NCBI GenBank assembly: GCA_000320545.1
Contig: ADNK01000008.1
Location: forward strand, 1 to 64,000
Direction: 5' to 3'
From: Bigelowiella natans CCMP2755
Taxonomy: Eukaryota; Cercozoa; Chlorarachniophyceae
DNA: 64,000 bases
Part shown: positions 52,723 to 63,995 of the stretch, piece after piece
Position numbering within the stretch: position 1 is the stretch's first letter
Layout of the letters: each line of letters starts with the position of its first letter
Notes under the pieces: generated by a model
What the model was told of the DNA's origin: nothing
Seen by the model: the letters and a program-made list of their open reading frames with translations, nothing else
Databases searched by the model: none
Program-made: the position numbers and the translations under genes

Positions 52723-53459
52723 TCTCAGTATGGGCGCCTTCTTAGACTCAGCTTTAACTTCTCGCCTTGTTCTGTTCCCGCCATATCCCTCTTTGTGCAG
52801 ACTAAAATGCTAATGTGGTAAAAATCATCTGATTTATGACATACGTCATGAGGATACTAGGATTTCCAAACAAATTAAGCTAGATCAACCCTTTGAATAG
52901 TGTGATATCAGGATCTTAAAATGTGGAAGCAGATCATTTTCTACCAAGAATGTACGTAAAGGACATTTTGCTGGGAAAGTGTTGTCTCAAGTTTAAATTG
53001 CATGGAAATGGGTCAAGTTCAACAGCATCAGCTTTTTGGCGCGTCACTGTTGTTATTGTTGTGAAAACGAGTGAAAAACGAAAGACATCCTCAAAACCGG
53101 AGGGGTTTGGATCTACGACTAAGTGAATGAACGCATAACGCACTGGGTTTATCCGAAAATAATATTTGGAGATTGGAATGCTCCTGAGAACGCATCAAAA
53201 CGAGCACTGTACAACAGCTCCAAGAATATGCTGAAGCAAGTCTCTTTTATTCATGCGACAATATTTATAATCAATATTTGCTATTAATTTGCAAGATTTC
53301 TTCCTCAATATTTGCATGCGCGGTGGGCCTCACCGACACATACGATATCGATTATCTTGTGCTTTGCTTGCTTTATAACACAGCTAATGCAACGCTTTAA
53401 TAACAGTCTCAGTAACACACAAGACACGGTGTTTCGAAGTACACGTCCTTGTGTCTATT
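52723..53459. other. divergent upstream region of centrin and reductase
   Basis: Contains a 67-codon plus-strand frame (52923-53126) and another (53312-53509) that starts with a hydrophobic stretch. Neither joins in phase to a neighbour, so I leave both out. Confidence 0.4.
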
Positions 53460-54579
53460 ATGGTTTTCCTTTCGTTCGGATGGACAGCGCAAAGAGTGGC
53501 AAGGTTTGAAGTACTGCGTTCATTCCGAATCCTCTGATTGTATCTTTCGAAATGTGTTGCCTTTGAAGGAAAAGGATTCGGAATTTCTCGGGGACATCTC
53601 GATTTCTCACGTCATCTCCCGGTCTTAATGATAAGAGGGGCACAGCTGTGGTAATCGGGGGGACCGGATATGTTGGGTCACACGTAGTCAAACAACTACT
53701 GAGCAAAAACTATCGCGTTCGAGCCACTTCTCGGGATGCAAAGAAAGCGGCCTGGATTAAGAATATATTGTCACCAACCTCTGCTCAGAATGAAGCAAAC
53801 AAGGGAACAGGAGAAAATGAAAGCGATGTCGAAATCTTCGAGCTTAGCTTGTCAAACACTACCCCCACCGATGCCAAGATGGACTCCCTCCTCAATGGGA
53901 CTGATGCTGTATTTTTCTGTGCTGGCTTCGAAAGGCAAGATCCATCAACGATAGATTTTATGGTTAACAACGCACAGGCTACAATCCAGGCTGCCAAGCG
54001 TCAAAAGGTTTCATGTGTCGTCCTGACCAGCAGCGGAGGAAGCACAAATCCATCTGACCACCCCAACGAGGTCCCAAAAAAGGAACATGAACATTGGAGT
54101 GACCCAGAATCACAAAAACAACGTGGAAGATTCTCCCCGGCTGCAAAGACACTAATGGAGATTCATGCCCTGGCTGCCGTTGGAAGGAATCAGGCCAACC
54201 AGATCGTTCAACCGGAGAAAGCCAAAGATGCGCCAAGACTTTGCATAATGAACCCCAACCTCATCCTCGGTCCACAGCTACACCCGGGGCCAATTTCAGG
54301 CAACTCACTACCTTGGATTGTGCGAATTCTAAAGGGAGAGGCCATGAACGAGACCATACCTAACGACTCCATGAGTATCATTGATGTCCGAGATCTGGCT
54401 CTTTTGCACGTGGCCTGCTTCGAGAACGAGGATGCGTCAGGAAGGTCTCTAGTCTATAATTGCAAGTGCCTGTCTTTAGAAACACTGAAAACTAAATTAG
54501 ATATTTGATAATTGGTATCACGTATTGGAAATATGTGATACGAGACGCTGCGACTCATTATGTTTCTGCAACATATTTG

Positions 54580-54617
<38 letters not shown>

Positions 54618-54929
54618 GTTATATTTACATGGATTATTACGCGTTTGCGTGTACGTGCACGTGCATAACTATGTTTATATATGGCGTACATTAGGTATTT
54701 TGGAGTAGATAAGTCCTATCCATGGGAGGAAATCTTGACGGTTTTCGAGGATGCACTACCATCCTATGAAAAGCCTCCAAGATTCGAGGGTGTGCAGCAC
54801 ACTCCAACTCAATTTGATTTTACTCGAAGAGACTCCCTAGGTGTTAAATTACGGCCCCTAAAAGAAACAATGGGCGATTTAATAGCCTTCTTGCAATCGA
54901 AAGGGGTTTTAATCGGTGAAAGGTCGTGA
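53460..54929 (+). CDS. NAD(P)-dependent epimerase/dehydratase-like (extended SDR) protein
   Basis: Rossmann-fold protein of the extended short-chain dehydrogenase group (dihydroflavonol reductase/3-beta-HSD-like). Three exons in phase: 53460-53503, 53569-54465, 54695-54929 (391 residues). The nucleotide-binding loop is VVIGGTGYVGSHV, followed by an Arg-containing segment (RVRATSRD) that favours NADP. DVRDLALLHVACFE and SYPWEEI are typical of the group. Where the family has Tyr-x3-Lys, this protein has Ser-x3-Lys (SPAAK), so ordinary catalysis is doubtful. The N terminus from the chosen Met is basic and Ser/Thr-rich and could be an organelle leader. Substrate unknown. An alternative upstream frame at 53312 does not splice in phase. 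Confidence 0.82.
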
Positions 54930-55944
54930 TTTCTTGTCCTTTTAATAGACATGGTATAAACTTTATATGTAGTAATGTATAGCAGATACATTGCCCATTA
55001 CTTGAATATGGTAATAATGAATCAGAGTGAGACAGGTTGAATGCAATTAATGATGTACTTCGCATTGCCATTCGAATCTGCCATACTATTAGTCATATAT
55101 GCATACACAATCCACTGGCCCAGTAGGCGGATCGAATCGAAGTAGAAGGCTTAAGCGTCATGTTGCATGGATGCTGCATTACAAAAGGCAACTTGCGAAA
55201 TTGCATAGCTATGCCATAATTTTATGTCGCGTCTATACGTACGTCATTCTACTACTCATTGATCATTTAAATCAGCGGCTATCTCTAGCAGCTTGGTAGC
55301 ATCCGCCCATGCCATCTACCACCTTTATTTCCATTGCTCTATACGCTGAGAGCATGCGCAATATATATAGGCAGATCAAACACATATTGCATGGCGATCT
55401 GCTGCTGCAGGACTAGAGGAGTGATCGATGCGATGCGATATATGGGACGGATGTAATGATTAATTTTATCAACTAGAATGGTCATCCTAATGTAGCTATG
55501 CAATGCAGCGGCTACAGCGCTTACATTACGATGACACGATATGTACAGCTACTAATAGTATCGTAATAGTCCGTGCTACTATACGTCAACAGAGCGTACC
55601 GCTATGCCCTTATATATATATCCTGAATCTAGACCATATAACATGCAGACAGGCTATATATAGCTCCTAGCTATATGCAGCAGCCACGATATACGATATC
55701 GATGCATGTGCTACTGCACATATGTCTATCAATTAATAACATGTTATTACATACACACATACTAGGCAACACTCATACATGCATAGTATAGATACAAAAT
55801 ACCACGTATTCTGGCTCTACGATATGTTGCTGTGCACAGGTTGCGCAGTTTCAAAACAGATACCCCATGCATGAATGCACGTACGTTGCACAAAAATATT
55901 TCGCAACAAATAAATGAAGGATATCCTTTACAGGGGGGAGAGCA
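54930..55944. other. convergent spacer
   Basis: No gene is visible. Palindromic words (AGCTAGCT and TATATA types) are dense around 55560-55700. GGACGGATGTAAT lies at 55445-55457. Confidence 0.5.
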
Positions 55945-56676
55945 TCACATAGCTCCAACTTCTTCTTGCTCGGCTAAGATGGCGTCCATAAGCATCTCAT
56001 CCTCAGCATCTATGAGCGGGTCTTCACCTCCGACTCCAAATTCTAGATGACCGGGATTGGGGACTGGGCTATCAATTTTGTTGTTGTCAAAACCCTGCAT
56101 GTCGTCATCATCGAAGAAAGAAGACTTTTTGTTCTGTGGAGACCAGTCTCCGACTCTATCCCGGCCTTTGTCTACAGCTGGCCGATTGTACTCGTATTTA
56201 TCGGCAGGCTCCTCGAGGCCCAACGAATGTGCCACGTGTGAAACACCTGCCACCTCTTTTCTACCGGCTGGCTTATAGTTTGATAACGGCGATTCAGCAC
56301 TTGCTACAGCCGTCGTCTTGCCCTGATTTGCTCTCTTGAACTTATCAGGATCGAAGCCTGCAGCCTCCGCTAGCTGCGCGTTTTCCTTCAACTTAGTCTC
56401 TATGAGAATTTCGTTGTCTATTTCTTCCATGTCCTTCAGCAAAGCATTTCGCAGAGCCTCATTGTTTTGCTCCGATGTTTCATTTTTACCCTTTCGCTCT
56501 TGCTTTTTTGGTTTCTTCTTCTCTTCCGTTTGACGGCGTTTATTTATGTTTGAATCTGGAAGACAAGTTTTCCTTTAGAATTTCTGTTTCTCAATGTATG
56601 TAAATGACAAGGGTGTGCATCATGCCATGTCAACATAAACATCATTGATGTTTTACGCCAAATACATATAAATATA

Positions 56677-56717
<41 letters not shown>

Positions 56718-57155
56718 AATCTGTATATGTTAAAACATTGTTTGTTGATCAAGTTAAAAAGTATGAAGTGAACCTTGTACTGACTCTCTTTTTGTTTCGT
56801 CTAAGCTGGTGCTTTCTGGTCTGCGCTCTGGCTTCACATCTCCTTTGTTATCCACACTTACACTACTGCTATCCTTGTTTTTTTTATGTTCTTCATTAGC
56901 CCACTTATCTTCTTCTTTTTGCGCTTTTTCGAAAGGGTTCTTCGTTCTCTTCGCTGCGGCCTTAGAGCCAGCCTGTAAGGCGTCGTACTCGTCATCAATT
57001 TCCTTGTTTTGCTCCATTTGCCTCTTCAGGCTAGATTTATTTCCCTCAGTTTCTCTAGGTTTCTCCGAATCCGCAGCTTTGCCATTTATCTGCTGAGAAT
57101 TCTTAGACTCAGCGTCCTCCGGAGAAGCTGGTGGGGACGACGCGCCACATCCCAT
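55945..57155 (-). CDS. hypothetical lipid-anchored, charged coiled-coil protein
   Basis: Not recognised. Two exons in phase: 56774-57155 and 55945-56555 (330 residues). The N terminus MGCGASS suits N-myristoylation at Gly2 and palmitoylation at Cys3, a combination common in flagellar and plasma-membrane proteins. The rest is very hydrophilic, with Lys/Glu-rich stretches likely to form coiled coil (for example EEKKKPKKQERKGK and NALLKDMEEIDNEILIETKL), and an acidic C terminus. The intron 56556-56773 contains a (TA)n tract. Its function may be as a membrane-tethered scaffold, inferred only from composition. Confidence 0.7.
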
Positions 57156-57494
57156 TGCGAACTATTGATTGTGAGAAAAGGTGCATGAATTAGTTTCTGT
57201 TCGTCCATACTGCAAAAGTAGAAAAGAAAAAGAGGATCAAGTGCGCAGTACGACTACCTTCTCCTAAGATGCAGAGATGAATAAATTAAGTTGAAATAAC
57301 TGGAATGTCTTAACCCGAGCGAATTAAAACAGCTGGGGTCGTGCGGCTGCAGTATCGACTGAGTCAATATTGAGCAACAAGCAACACATTCAATGGATCG
57401 TATTTACTGGTTACATAATTTTTCACTTGGGAAGATGTGTTTGTTGCAGACAAGACGAATGTATTTTCCTCTCTTAGATCATGCGAAGTTAGCA

Positions 57495-58347
57495 TAAAAG
57501 CGAATCAACACAAAACTTCATCACACAGTCTCGAGAGAACTTGGATGCAGTTCACAAGAGGCATCTTTGAAACTCAATCTAGAATTGGAGGTGTGGATTT
57601 TCTTCTCAACACCCCGTGCTTGAGAAAAACGGGCTGCACATTCGAATGTACCAGGAAGCCCTGGATAACCCGAATACCCAATGGGCACGTGGAAAGTCAT
57701 TATTATCTCTACATGATGTACCAGGTCAGTTTCGAGACTAGAATGAGCAGTCCGCGCAGAGCCTGACTCTTCGTTGGCCGGCACAGCGTAGTCCTCTGCT
57801 CGATTGTGTGTGCCACGAGTATGGAGGGATAGACTCTACTGTCGTCGTGAATTCTAAGAAACAAGAAACCTAAACAAGCCTCGGAAACCCTGAACTGAGT
57901 GCGATTATTTGTTTTAGAACAAAAAGTCTTCGCATGTCACATCGGCGTTGCCAAAAAAACGCTTCCTCCCAATCGATACGCCGAATCCTTCACATTTTAA
58001 CCTTGCGACAACCCAAATTTGGAAGTCACAGGTGGATAAAATCCCCACTGCGAGTGGTAGATCTAGATCTACACAGATCTACGCCGGAATTTTGACAGAA
58101 ACGCATTTCATCCCGGCAATACCGGCCCTCCTCGCATTCGGCAATCAATCAATCCTGTCATATGATGTATAGAGGAATTATGAAGTGCGACAATGATATA
58201 TGTTGTCGTAAGAGGATAATGGGAGAGTGGTGGTGTACGCTCAACACACAGACTCGACGGAAGGAGCGGAAGGAGGACGGGGCGGGTCCCTGTGCCGTGC
58301 AAACGGATTTCGCCTCGAGTCTCGCAAGCCGTGCTCGCCGAAGATGA
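57495..58347 (+). CDS. hypothetical multi-exon protein, 5' end unresolved
   Basis: Not recognised. A chain of phase-0 exons reads through the region: about 57495-57551, 57591-57718, 57744-57838, 57918-58030, 58079-58167 and 58249-58347, ending at TGA. Fragments such as RMYQEALDNPNTQWARGKSL, PIDTPNPSHFNLATTQIWKS and ILTETHFIPAIPALLAFGNQ look protein-like but match no family I know. I found no start codon that joins in frame; it probably lies near 57440. The stop codon overlaps the ATGATG that may begin the next gene. Coordinates of the inner exons are approximate. Confidence 0.4.
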
Positions 58348-58453
58348 TGCGAGATTTGGCCAAAGTATTGGGCCTGAAAAATGCTGCTAATCGAGCACTC
58401 TCTGCCTTGGCCTTAGGTATTCACCAAGGAGTTGGGCAGGGCTTTTTACGTTC

Positions 58454-59404
58454 GTGATAGCTACAATCATGAACGCTGATGCCTTTGTTCGTAACGTTTT
58501 TAAATTGATGCTTTATTGTATCTCATACACTCAGAAGATGATATTTTTATTATTATTACTCCAAATAGTGGCCATGCTTGCTTTAGCAGCGAACGTCTTG
58601 GGGACGAAGAGGGGCATTAGAAAAAAAAAGGATTGGTTCAACGGATGTCTTCGAAGCGAATCGGGATATCTAGGACAGTCATTGGAAGAAAAGAGATGCC
58701 TAATGATTACAGACAAAATGGAGCCATGTTCATCGCATGCAACGACGAACTTTCCTGTTTGCTGCTGGGTGAAGGCAGGGTCAAAATTGGACATGTTCCA
58801 TCCCGAAAGATTCAACGAAGTTTTTATCTCAAGCGACCAGCTGTCCTTACTGGAAACAAGCCTGCATAACTCTTATGCAGTACTTCGTCCTGGAGGGCAA
58901 ATCATTATCCAACCGGACAAGGGCCTCAAATTTTCGACATCAAATTTGAAGCTGGCAGGATTCATACATGTACGCACGGGTGCGACGGAAACACCGTCCC
59001 GACGAATTATAGGGACAAAGCCAAGTTGGAATGTGAATTCATTCAAACGTTTACTTACCAAAAGTTCCTGGGAAGCACAACCGGAGGAGTCAGCAGTTAT
59101 GATTGACCCGGAGTCATTAATTGACATCTCCCCGAAACCGGATGCCGAGAAAGTCTTGGCCAGTAGCCCACCAGCTCGACGACGCGCATGTGAAAATTGT
59201 GTTTGTGGCAGGAAGGAAAAGGAAGTTCGAGGCGAGCTCGTCGATGAGGAAATTTTTGACAAAAGTGGAAATCTGATACCACCTAAAACCGGTGGGTGCG
59301 GGAACTGTGCACGGGGAGACGATTATAGATGTGACGGGTGTCCTTATAAAGGACAGCCTGCTTTTAGAGTTGTAGACAATATGGTTAAGCTTAAAAATGA
59401 ATAA
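58454..59404 (+). CDS. CIAPIN1: anamorsin / Dre2 (cytosolic Fe-S cluster assembly)
   Basis: Electron-transfer protein of the cytosolic iron-sulphur assembly machinery, partner of the diflavin reductase Tah18/NDOR1. The confident part is one long exon from about 58820 to the stop at 59404. It has the end of the methyltransferase-like domain ([31 protein letters not shown]), a linker, then the two cluster motifs: CENCVCG and [15 protein letters not shown] followed by PYKGQPAF. The second motif is the perfect twin Cx2C. The first lacks the extra upstream cysteine that normally completes Cx8Cx2CxC. The 5' part (58454-58800, or starting at ATG 58344) has several open frames and I could not fix the splice pattern, so the start given is tentative. 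Confidence 0.82.
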   Translation: MIATIMNADAFVRNVFKLMLYCISYTQKMIFLLLLLQIVAMLALAANVLGTKRGIRKKKDWFNGCLRSESGYLGQSLEEKRCLMITDKMEPCSSHATTNFPVCCWVKAGSKLDMFHPERFNEVFISSDQLSLLETSLHNSYAVLRPGGQIIIQPDKGLKFSTSNLKLAGFIHVRTGATETPSRRIIGTKPSWNVNSFKRLLTKSSWEAQPEESAVMIDPESLIDISPKPDAEKVLASSPPARRRACENCVCGRKEKEVRGELVDEEIFDKSGNLIPPKTGGCGNCARGDDYRCDGCPYKGQPAFRVVDNMVKLKNE

Positions 59405-60550
59405 ATTACCGAATAATAGACCTAGAGGCTATACTGCATATTCGATTGTGAAGCATACTCTAGATAGTAGCATAATATGTATGTATCGTTTATCATCTAG
59501 ATCATGGCACAGGCTCAAGCATCATCATGCATCATGCATCGTCATCATCGCGTCCATCATCGCATACCTAGATGCATAGCAGAGTAGCGTTATCGTCATC
59601 ATCTATTATTAATGTTATCATTACACATTAGAATCAGCACACATGACACAGCACATGGTCGCGTCGTATGGTTGTTGTCCCAGCTATTATCATCTAGACG
59701 ACTAGGGCGGTGCGTCTCCGCGAGCTTGTGCGAAGCTACGCTCTGCACTACAGATGTGTAGTGATCACATTGTAGTGGCTGCACAGTATAGATCTAGAGA
59801 TGTTTGCGATGCGATCGATGTGCACCGTCACGCACTAGCTAGCTACTAGACTAGTATAAGTATAGAGATAGCGCTGCCAGCTGGGAACGACCACATCATT
59901 GAAGGTATTGTCATTGTGTTGTGACATGCAGGCCATTGCCATGCTCATATTGGATTTGCTGCCAAAGCACCAACCTAGTAGCAACTTCGCAGCGCTGCTG
60001 ACTCGTCAGTAGCCCATGCTACCGCATCTTGAGGCTAAATAGTCATGCGCACGCTGCGACGCTCTCTAGCTCTGTCTGTACCAGCTAGCCAGGAATAGCT
60101 AGATAGCTACGTGTACACATGATATGTGAGACGGATGTAATGAAATGTTTAAATTTTTTCAATGATATGTGCACATAGATAGCGTGTGCGTTACATGGTA
60201 CATGATGTGCTCACTCCTTTAAACAACGCAGTAGCTACGCTAGTGTTAAAGGGCGCACGTACAGTTGAAAAGATTTAATCACTTCATTACATCCCTCTCA
60301 CAGTTGCATGCGACACTGTCATCGCATACAGCACCATGGTCATGGGTGCAATGAACTTGCATGCTACCGCTACACATGTTAGGCTTGGTTTTGGAAAAGG
60401 ACAAAATACTTGTACAATTTTTAAGTAGCTACGTGTTGTCGATTCGGGATTAGCGCTCTACATGTGTTTGCGCACGTGCGAATTGCTTCACCGGCCTCTC
60501 CTGGATCGCGTGTTTCCTTTGTTGTATCTCTCTGGACTGCTACCTTGTAC
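59405..60550. other. convergent spacer with an inverted pair of a 22-bp element
   Basis: No gene is visible in 1.1 kb. CTAGCTAG-type words are dense at 59835-60110. GAGACGGATGTAATGA at 60128-60143 and its near-complement at 60284-60299 face each other. Confidence 0.55.
60124..60303. repeat. short inverted repeat, possible MITE-like remnant
   Basis: The left arm (60124-60145) and right arm (60281-60303) match at most positions in inverted orientation, enclosing about 135 bp without an ORF. Confidence 0.5.
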
Positions 60551-61040
60551 CTAATCCTCAAATTCATCGTCATCATCCTCCGACTCGCTGTTGCCATCCC
60601 CAACCGTTACCAAGGCCCTAGCATCCGCACTAATTCCGGCAGTATCGACCTGGGGCTTGGAGGCAGCAGCAGCACCACCAGCAGCAGCAGGAGCTGGGGG
60701 AGGCGGAGCCTGTGATGGAGGTGCAGCATCATTTGAAGAAGGCGCGTCTTTTGACTCCGCCCCCGGGGTTAAAGCGTTAGCTGCGGAGGCAGGGCCCTCT
60801 GGGTCGAGGCTCAGGATTTTCTTATCGTAGCCCTCCTGCTGCATTTTCATCTCGATGACTGGTGGGGGCACACCGAGCTTGAGCATCCGGAAGTACTTGA
60901 CGAATCTCGGATCGTCCTTCAGCTTAGGGCCTTGAGAGGAAGAAGAAGAAGAAGAAGAAGAAGAAGAAGAAGAACAACAACAGCATGATGATAGGGGCAA
61001 ATGGCGGTGTTATTATTCTTCTCAACACATCACGATGGAT

Positions 61041-61083
<43 letters not shown>

Positions 61084-61821
61084 TCACGGGCTATTCGATG
61101 TTTGTGTCCTGATGCATCATCGTATATGGCGGGCCTGTTCTCTTTGCACTACTACTACTACCACTATTACTTCTACCACTATTACTACTACTACTACTAC
61201 TACTACCTGCTGGAGGAGCAATAGCTGGTGGTGCAGCTGCTGACTCACCACCGGCTGCTGCCGCCGCTGCTGCTGCTGGGGTCGGTGATGGTGTTCCATC
61301 AGCAGGTGGTGGAGGCAATCCAGCCCCTGGAGGGGGTGGAACACCAGCGCCTAAGTGTGACGCGTGTAAGCACATGTCAATTATTGTTAATCTCCCTCTC
61401 GGATGATGATGATGATTATGATGATTGCACACCCGGAGGATGGTGATTCCGCATGGTCTTTTGGGCATGCGCTACGGAAACATCAAGGGGTTATGCCGAA
61501 GGAGTAGAAAACGCAAAAAACTATTTTTTTTAAAAGAAGACAATGACTGTCAAAACCCAGCACCTGGAGGGGGGGGAACGCCTGCAGGGGGGGGGACAGC
61601 AGCAGCAGCACCAGCATTGTTTTCTCCAGCCGGACTGCTATTGTTCGCGGCAGCAGCAGGTGGTTTGCTGTCGCTGCTGCTACTACTAGGGTGTGATTTA
61701 GCAAGCCAATCGATTGAGTCTAACTTTCCTTCCAAAATTCGGAGCAGAATCTCCAACCTTTTTTTGTTGATATACAGTATTATTCACGAGGGGAGAAATA
61801 ATTTAACAACGAGGGTAAAGT

Positions 61822-61870
<49 letters not shown>

Positions 61871-62659
61871 CAAGATACTCAACGGGTGATCATTCTCGCA
61901 GGGATATGGTACATTATTATTTCAGAATGATTCAAATTCTCAGACAATTAAAAACGAATACAAGGATGTATATCCTCATTATGACTGTTCAAAATTGACG
62001 ACGACGACGACTACTACTACTACCGTTTACATTTTAATTAAAAGCTAATTATCTCTCTGTTCCAAAATCATGATTCGGCCACTACTACTAGCAGACACAC
62101 ACCTTTGAACATCCATTGATATCTTCCCCAACTTCTGTTCGCAATGCACCTGATGTCATAGCCAAAGCTACCACCTTCAGGCCAAGCAAATTTACAATCG
62201 TACACACACAAACAATACACACGCACGCACACACACTCTCTCTCTTTCTCTCACACACACACCAAACTACGTGCGTGCATAATACATGTTACTTATGTAT
62301 TATACTTTAAAATGCCAATCCTATACACCGTGCGAATAATTGAGAAGATAGTATTTACCAGCATCTTATTGACGAAATCCGCAGTCGAAACCACAAAATG
62401 GTTGACGATCATCAGCACCTGAGGAATGGGGTCATGATTTATTCCAAGAAACTCATTATTTCTACTACAATTAGATAAGAACGCTGTCTTCTATAGCACA
62501 AGCACCGATGAACTATTTTGTAAGAAGCGCATAGCGGAGAGGCGTATTGCGTACGGAAAACACGAAGGATCATCTCCACCACACCTTTCTCGACGGAATG
62601 GCCTGGATTTTGTCCAGATTAGGTTGGCTAGGCCCCCTTGGACGCGTCTCGCCCGACAT
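60551..62659 (-). CDS. WASHC3: WASH complex subunit 3 (CCDC53)
   Basis: Small coiled-coil subunit of the WASH complex, which activates Arp2/3 on endosomes for retromer-linked sorting. Six exons in phase: 62585-62659, 62359-62418, 62103-62149, 61564-61757, 61207-61350, 60551-60930 (299 residues). Start MSGETRPRG leads to DKIQAIPSRK, the conserved NHFVVSTADFVNKM, the coiled coil (CEQKLGKISMDVQRLEILLR), a proline- and alanine-rich linker with PPPPGAG repeats, the family's second block (DPRFVKYFRMLKLGVPPPVI) and an acidic C terminus ending DDDDEFED. The linker is longer than in animals, and its exons are joined around near-identical PPPPGAG-coding ends. Confidence 0.93.
61820..61866. repeat. (GA)n microsatellite in WASHC3 intron
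   Basis: About 45 bp of GA, in the intron between exons 61564-61757 and 62103-62149. A second GA tract lies at 61040-61080. Confidence 0.9.
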
Positions 62660-62844
62660 CTAACATCGAAGAGGAGAAGGGCATTCATTATCCCTCAAAT
62701 ACTTCACGTAAGTAATAAGTTGCTGCTGATGCTCCTGATGCTGTAGCATTCATCTTCTTCTTTCTCTTGCGCCGACATACACGTACGATACAATATTTGT
62801 GAATTTGAATATCCATGAATGGACCCTCCCCCCCCCCCCCCCCC

Positions 62845-63173
62845 CTATCTATTCACGTATATGTATATCACTTTGCTATCATAAGCTTTGTCCATGATGT
62901 GTGTGCTGGACGCCCCCGGGATCTTATCCGCCCAGTTGTATTGCCTTCCAAGCCATTCGATGTACTCGGAGAACTGAATACACTGAGAAGGAAAACAGCA
63001 AAGAGTCCTCAATTAGTCATCTTCGCCGTCGCGATTGAACAGCAAGAGCATTTCATCATAAAACCACGAAAAGACCTTCCTTCAAATTAACCATGTGTCA
63101 ATCATGTGGGGGAATGCTCATAAGGATATGAGAATAAAGTGTGGATGCACAGCTATGTGTCGCTAAGGCGTTT

Positions 63174-63212
<39 letters not shown>

Positions 63213-63995
63213 CACCATATCACGATTCTTGTCCAAGTCCTCCCTAAGTTGATCTACGGATTTCTGGGTGAGATTGAATTCCGTAAGGGTTTGATGCAAC
63301 TCCATGAAGTCGCAGTTCTTGATGTTGCCACTTCCTGTTGGGTCAAATCGCCGAAAGACGTTGGCTGCCGCTGTGCGCTGCTTTAGCGCTTGCTCGTCCA
63401 GAAACAACTTCTCCCATCTAAATGTAAAACAAGTTTGGTTTGAGTGCACCCAGGTCCTTCGACTTAGTCCGGATTATAATATGGGGAAGGGAAAGTCAAG
63501 TGTGCAACAACACCTGTCGGCTGATCCCCACCAACTTTGAAACTCCTTCAGCTCTATCACGCCACTGTGCAAACAAAATTCAAACGGTGTGAATGCGTAC
63601 AAAATGCGCGCGTGTGCGTTCGGTTTTGTGTACGCGTGTCTAGTTATAGCGGGCATTCTTCAGAATAAGCATTTTAGTCTTTTGCAAAAAATCGCTTTGC
63701 AGGCAGACATTCAAATAATGGCTCTATTTTTAGTAACCTTCCGTCGCTATCGAGCATCAATAATGCGTATTTGATCTCTAAAGTTGGGTAAAAAAATTGA
63801 TGAGTTTATTCAAATGCCATCTCATCCTCCTCTTCCTTTTATATTACTACCGTAGACAAGAAACCAACCTGTCTGTGTAAGCATGTGCCCCAGATTGTAG
63901 CACAGAGCCTGAAACTCTTTCGCATCAATGCTGCCGCTGCCATCCGTGTCAAACTTGTTGAAGACGATCGTAGCTGTACTTACAGAACTGCTCAT
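62845..63995 (-). CDS. calmodulin-like protein with four EF-hands
   Basis: Calcium-binding protein of 185 residues. Five exons in phase: 63869-63995, 63738-63777, 63514-63564, 63216-63417, 62845-62982. Four EF-hand loops are visible: DTDGSGSIDAKE, DSDGSGVIELKE, DPTGSGNIKNCD and DLDKNRDMCIQF. The first two keep canonical acidic residues and Glu12; the last two are degenerate, and the fourth is split by an intron. The linker between hands 2 and 3 is long and charged. The start Met (MSSSVSTATI) lies six bases from the window edge, so an upstream exon cannot be excluded. The target is unknown. Confidence 0.85.
63174..63210. repeat. (CA)n microsatellite in EF-hand gene intron
   Basis: About 36 bp of CA, starting 6 bp past the splice donor of exon 63216-63417 on the minus strand. 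Confidence 0.9.

Noticed and set aside
53312-53509. First exon of the reductase with a signal-peptide-like sequence
   Set aside because: No splice donor in that frame matches the phase of exon 53569-54465, whereas the ATG at 53460 does. It remains a possible alternative start.
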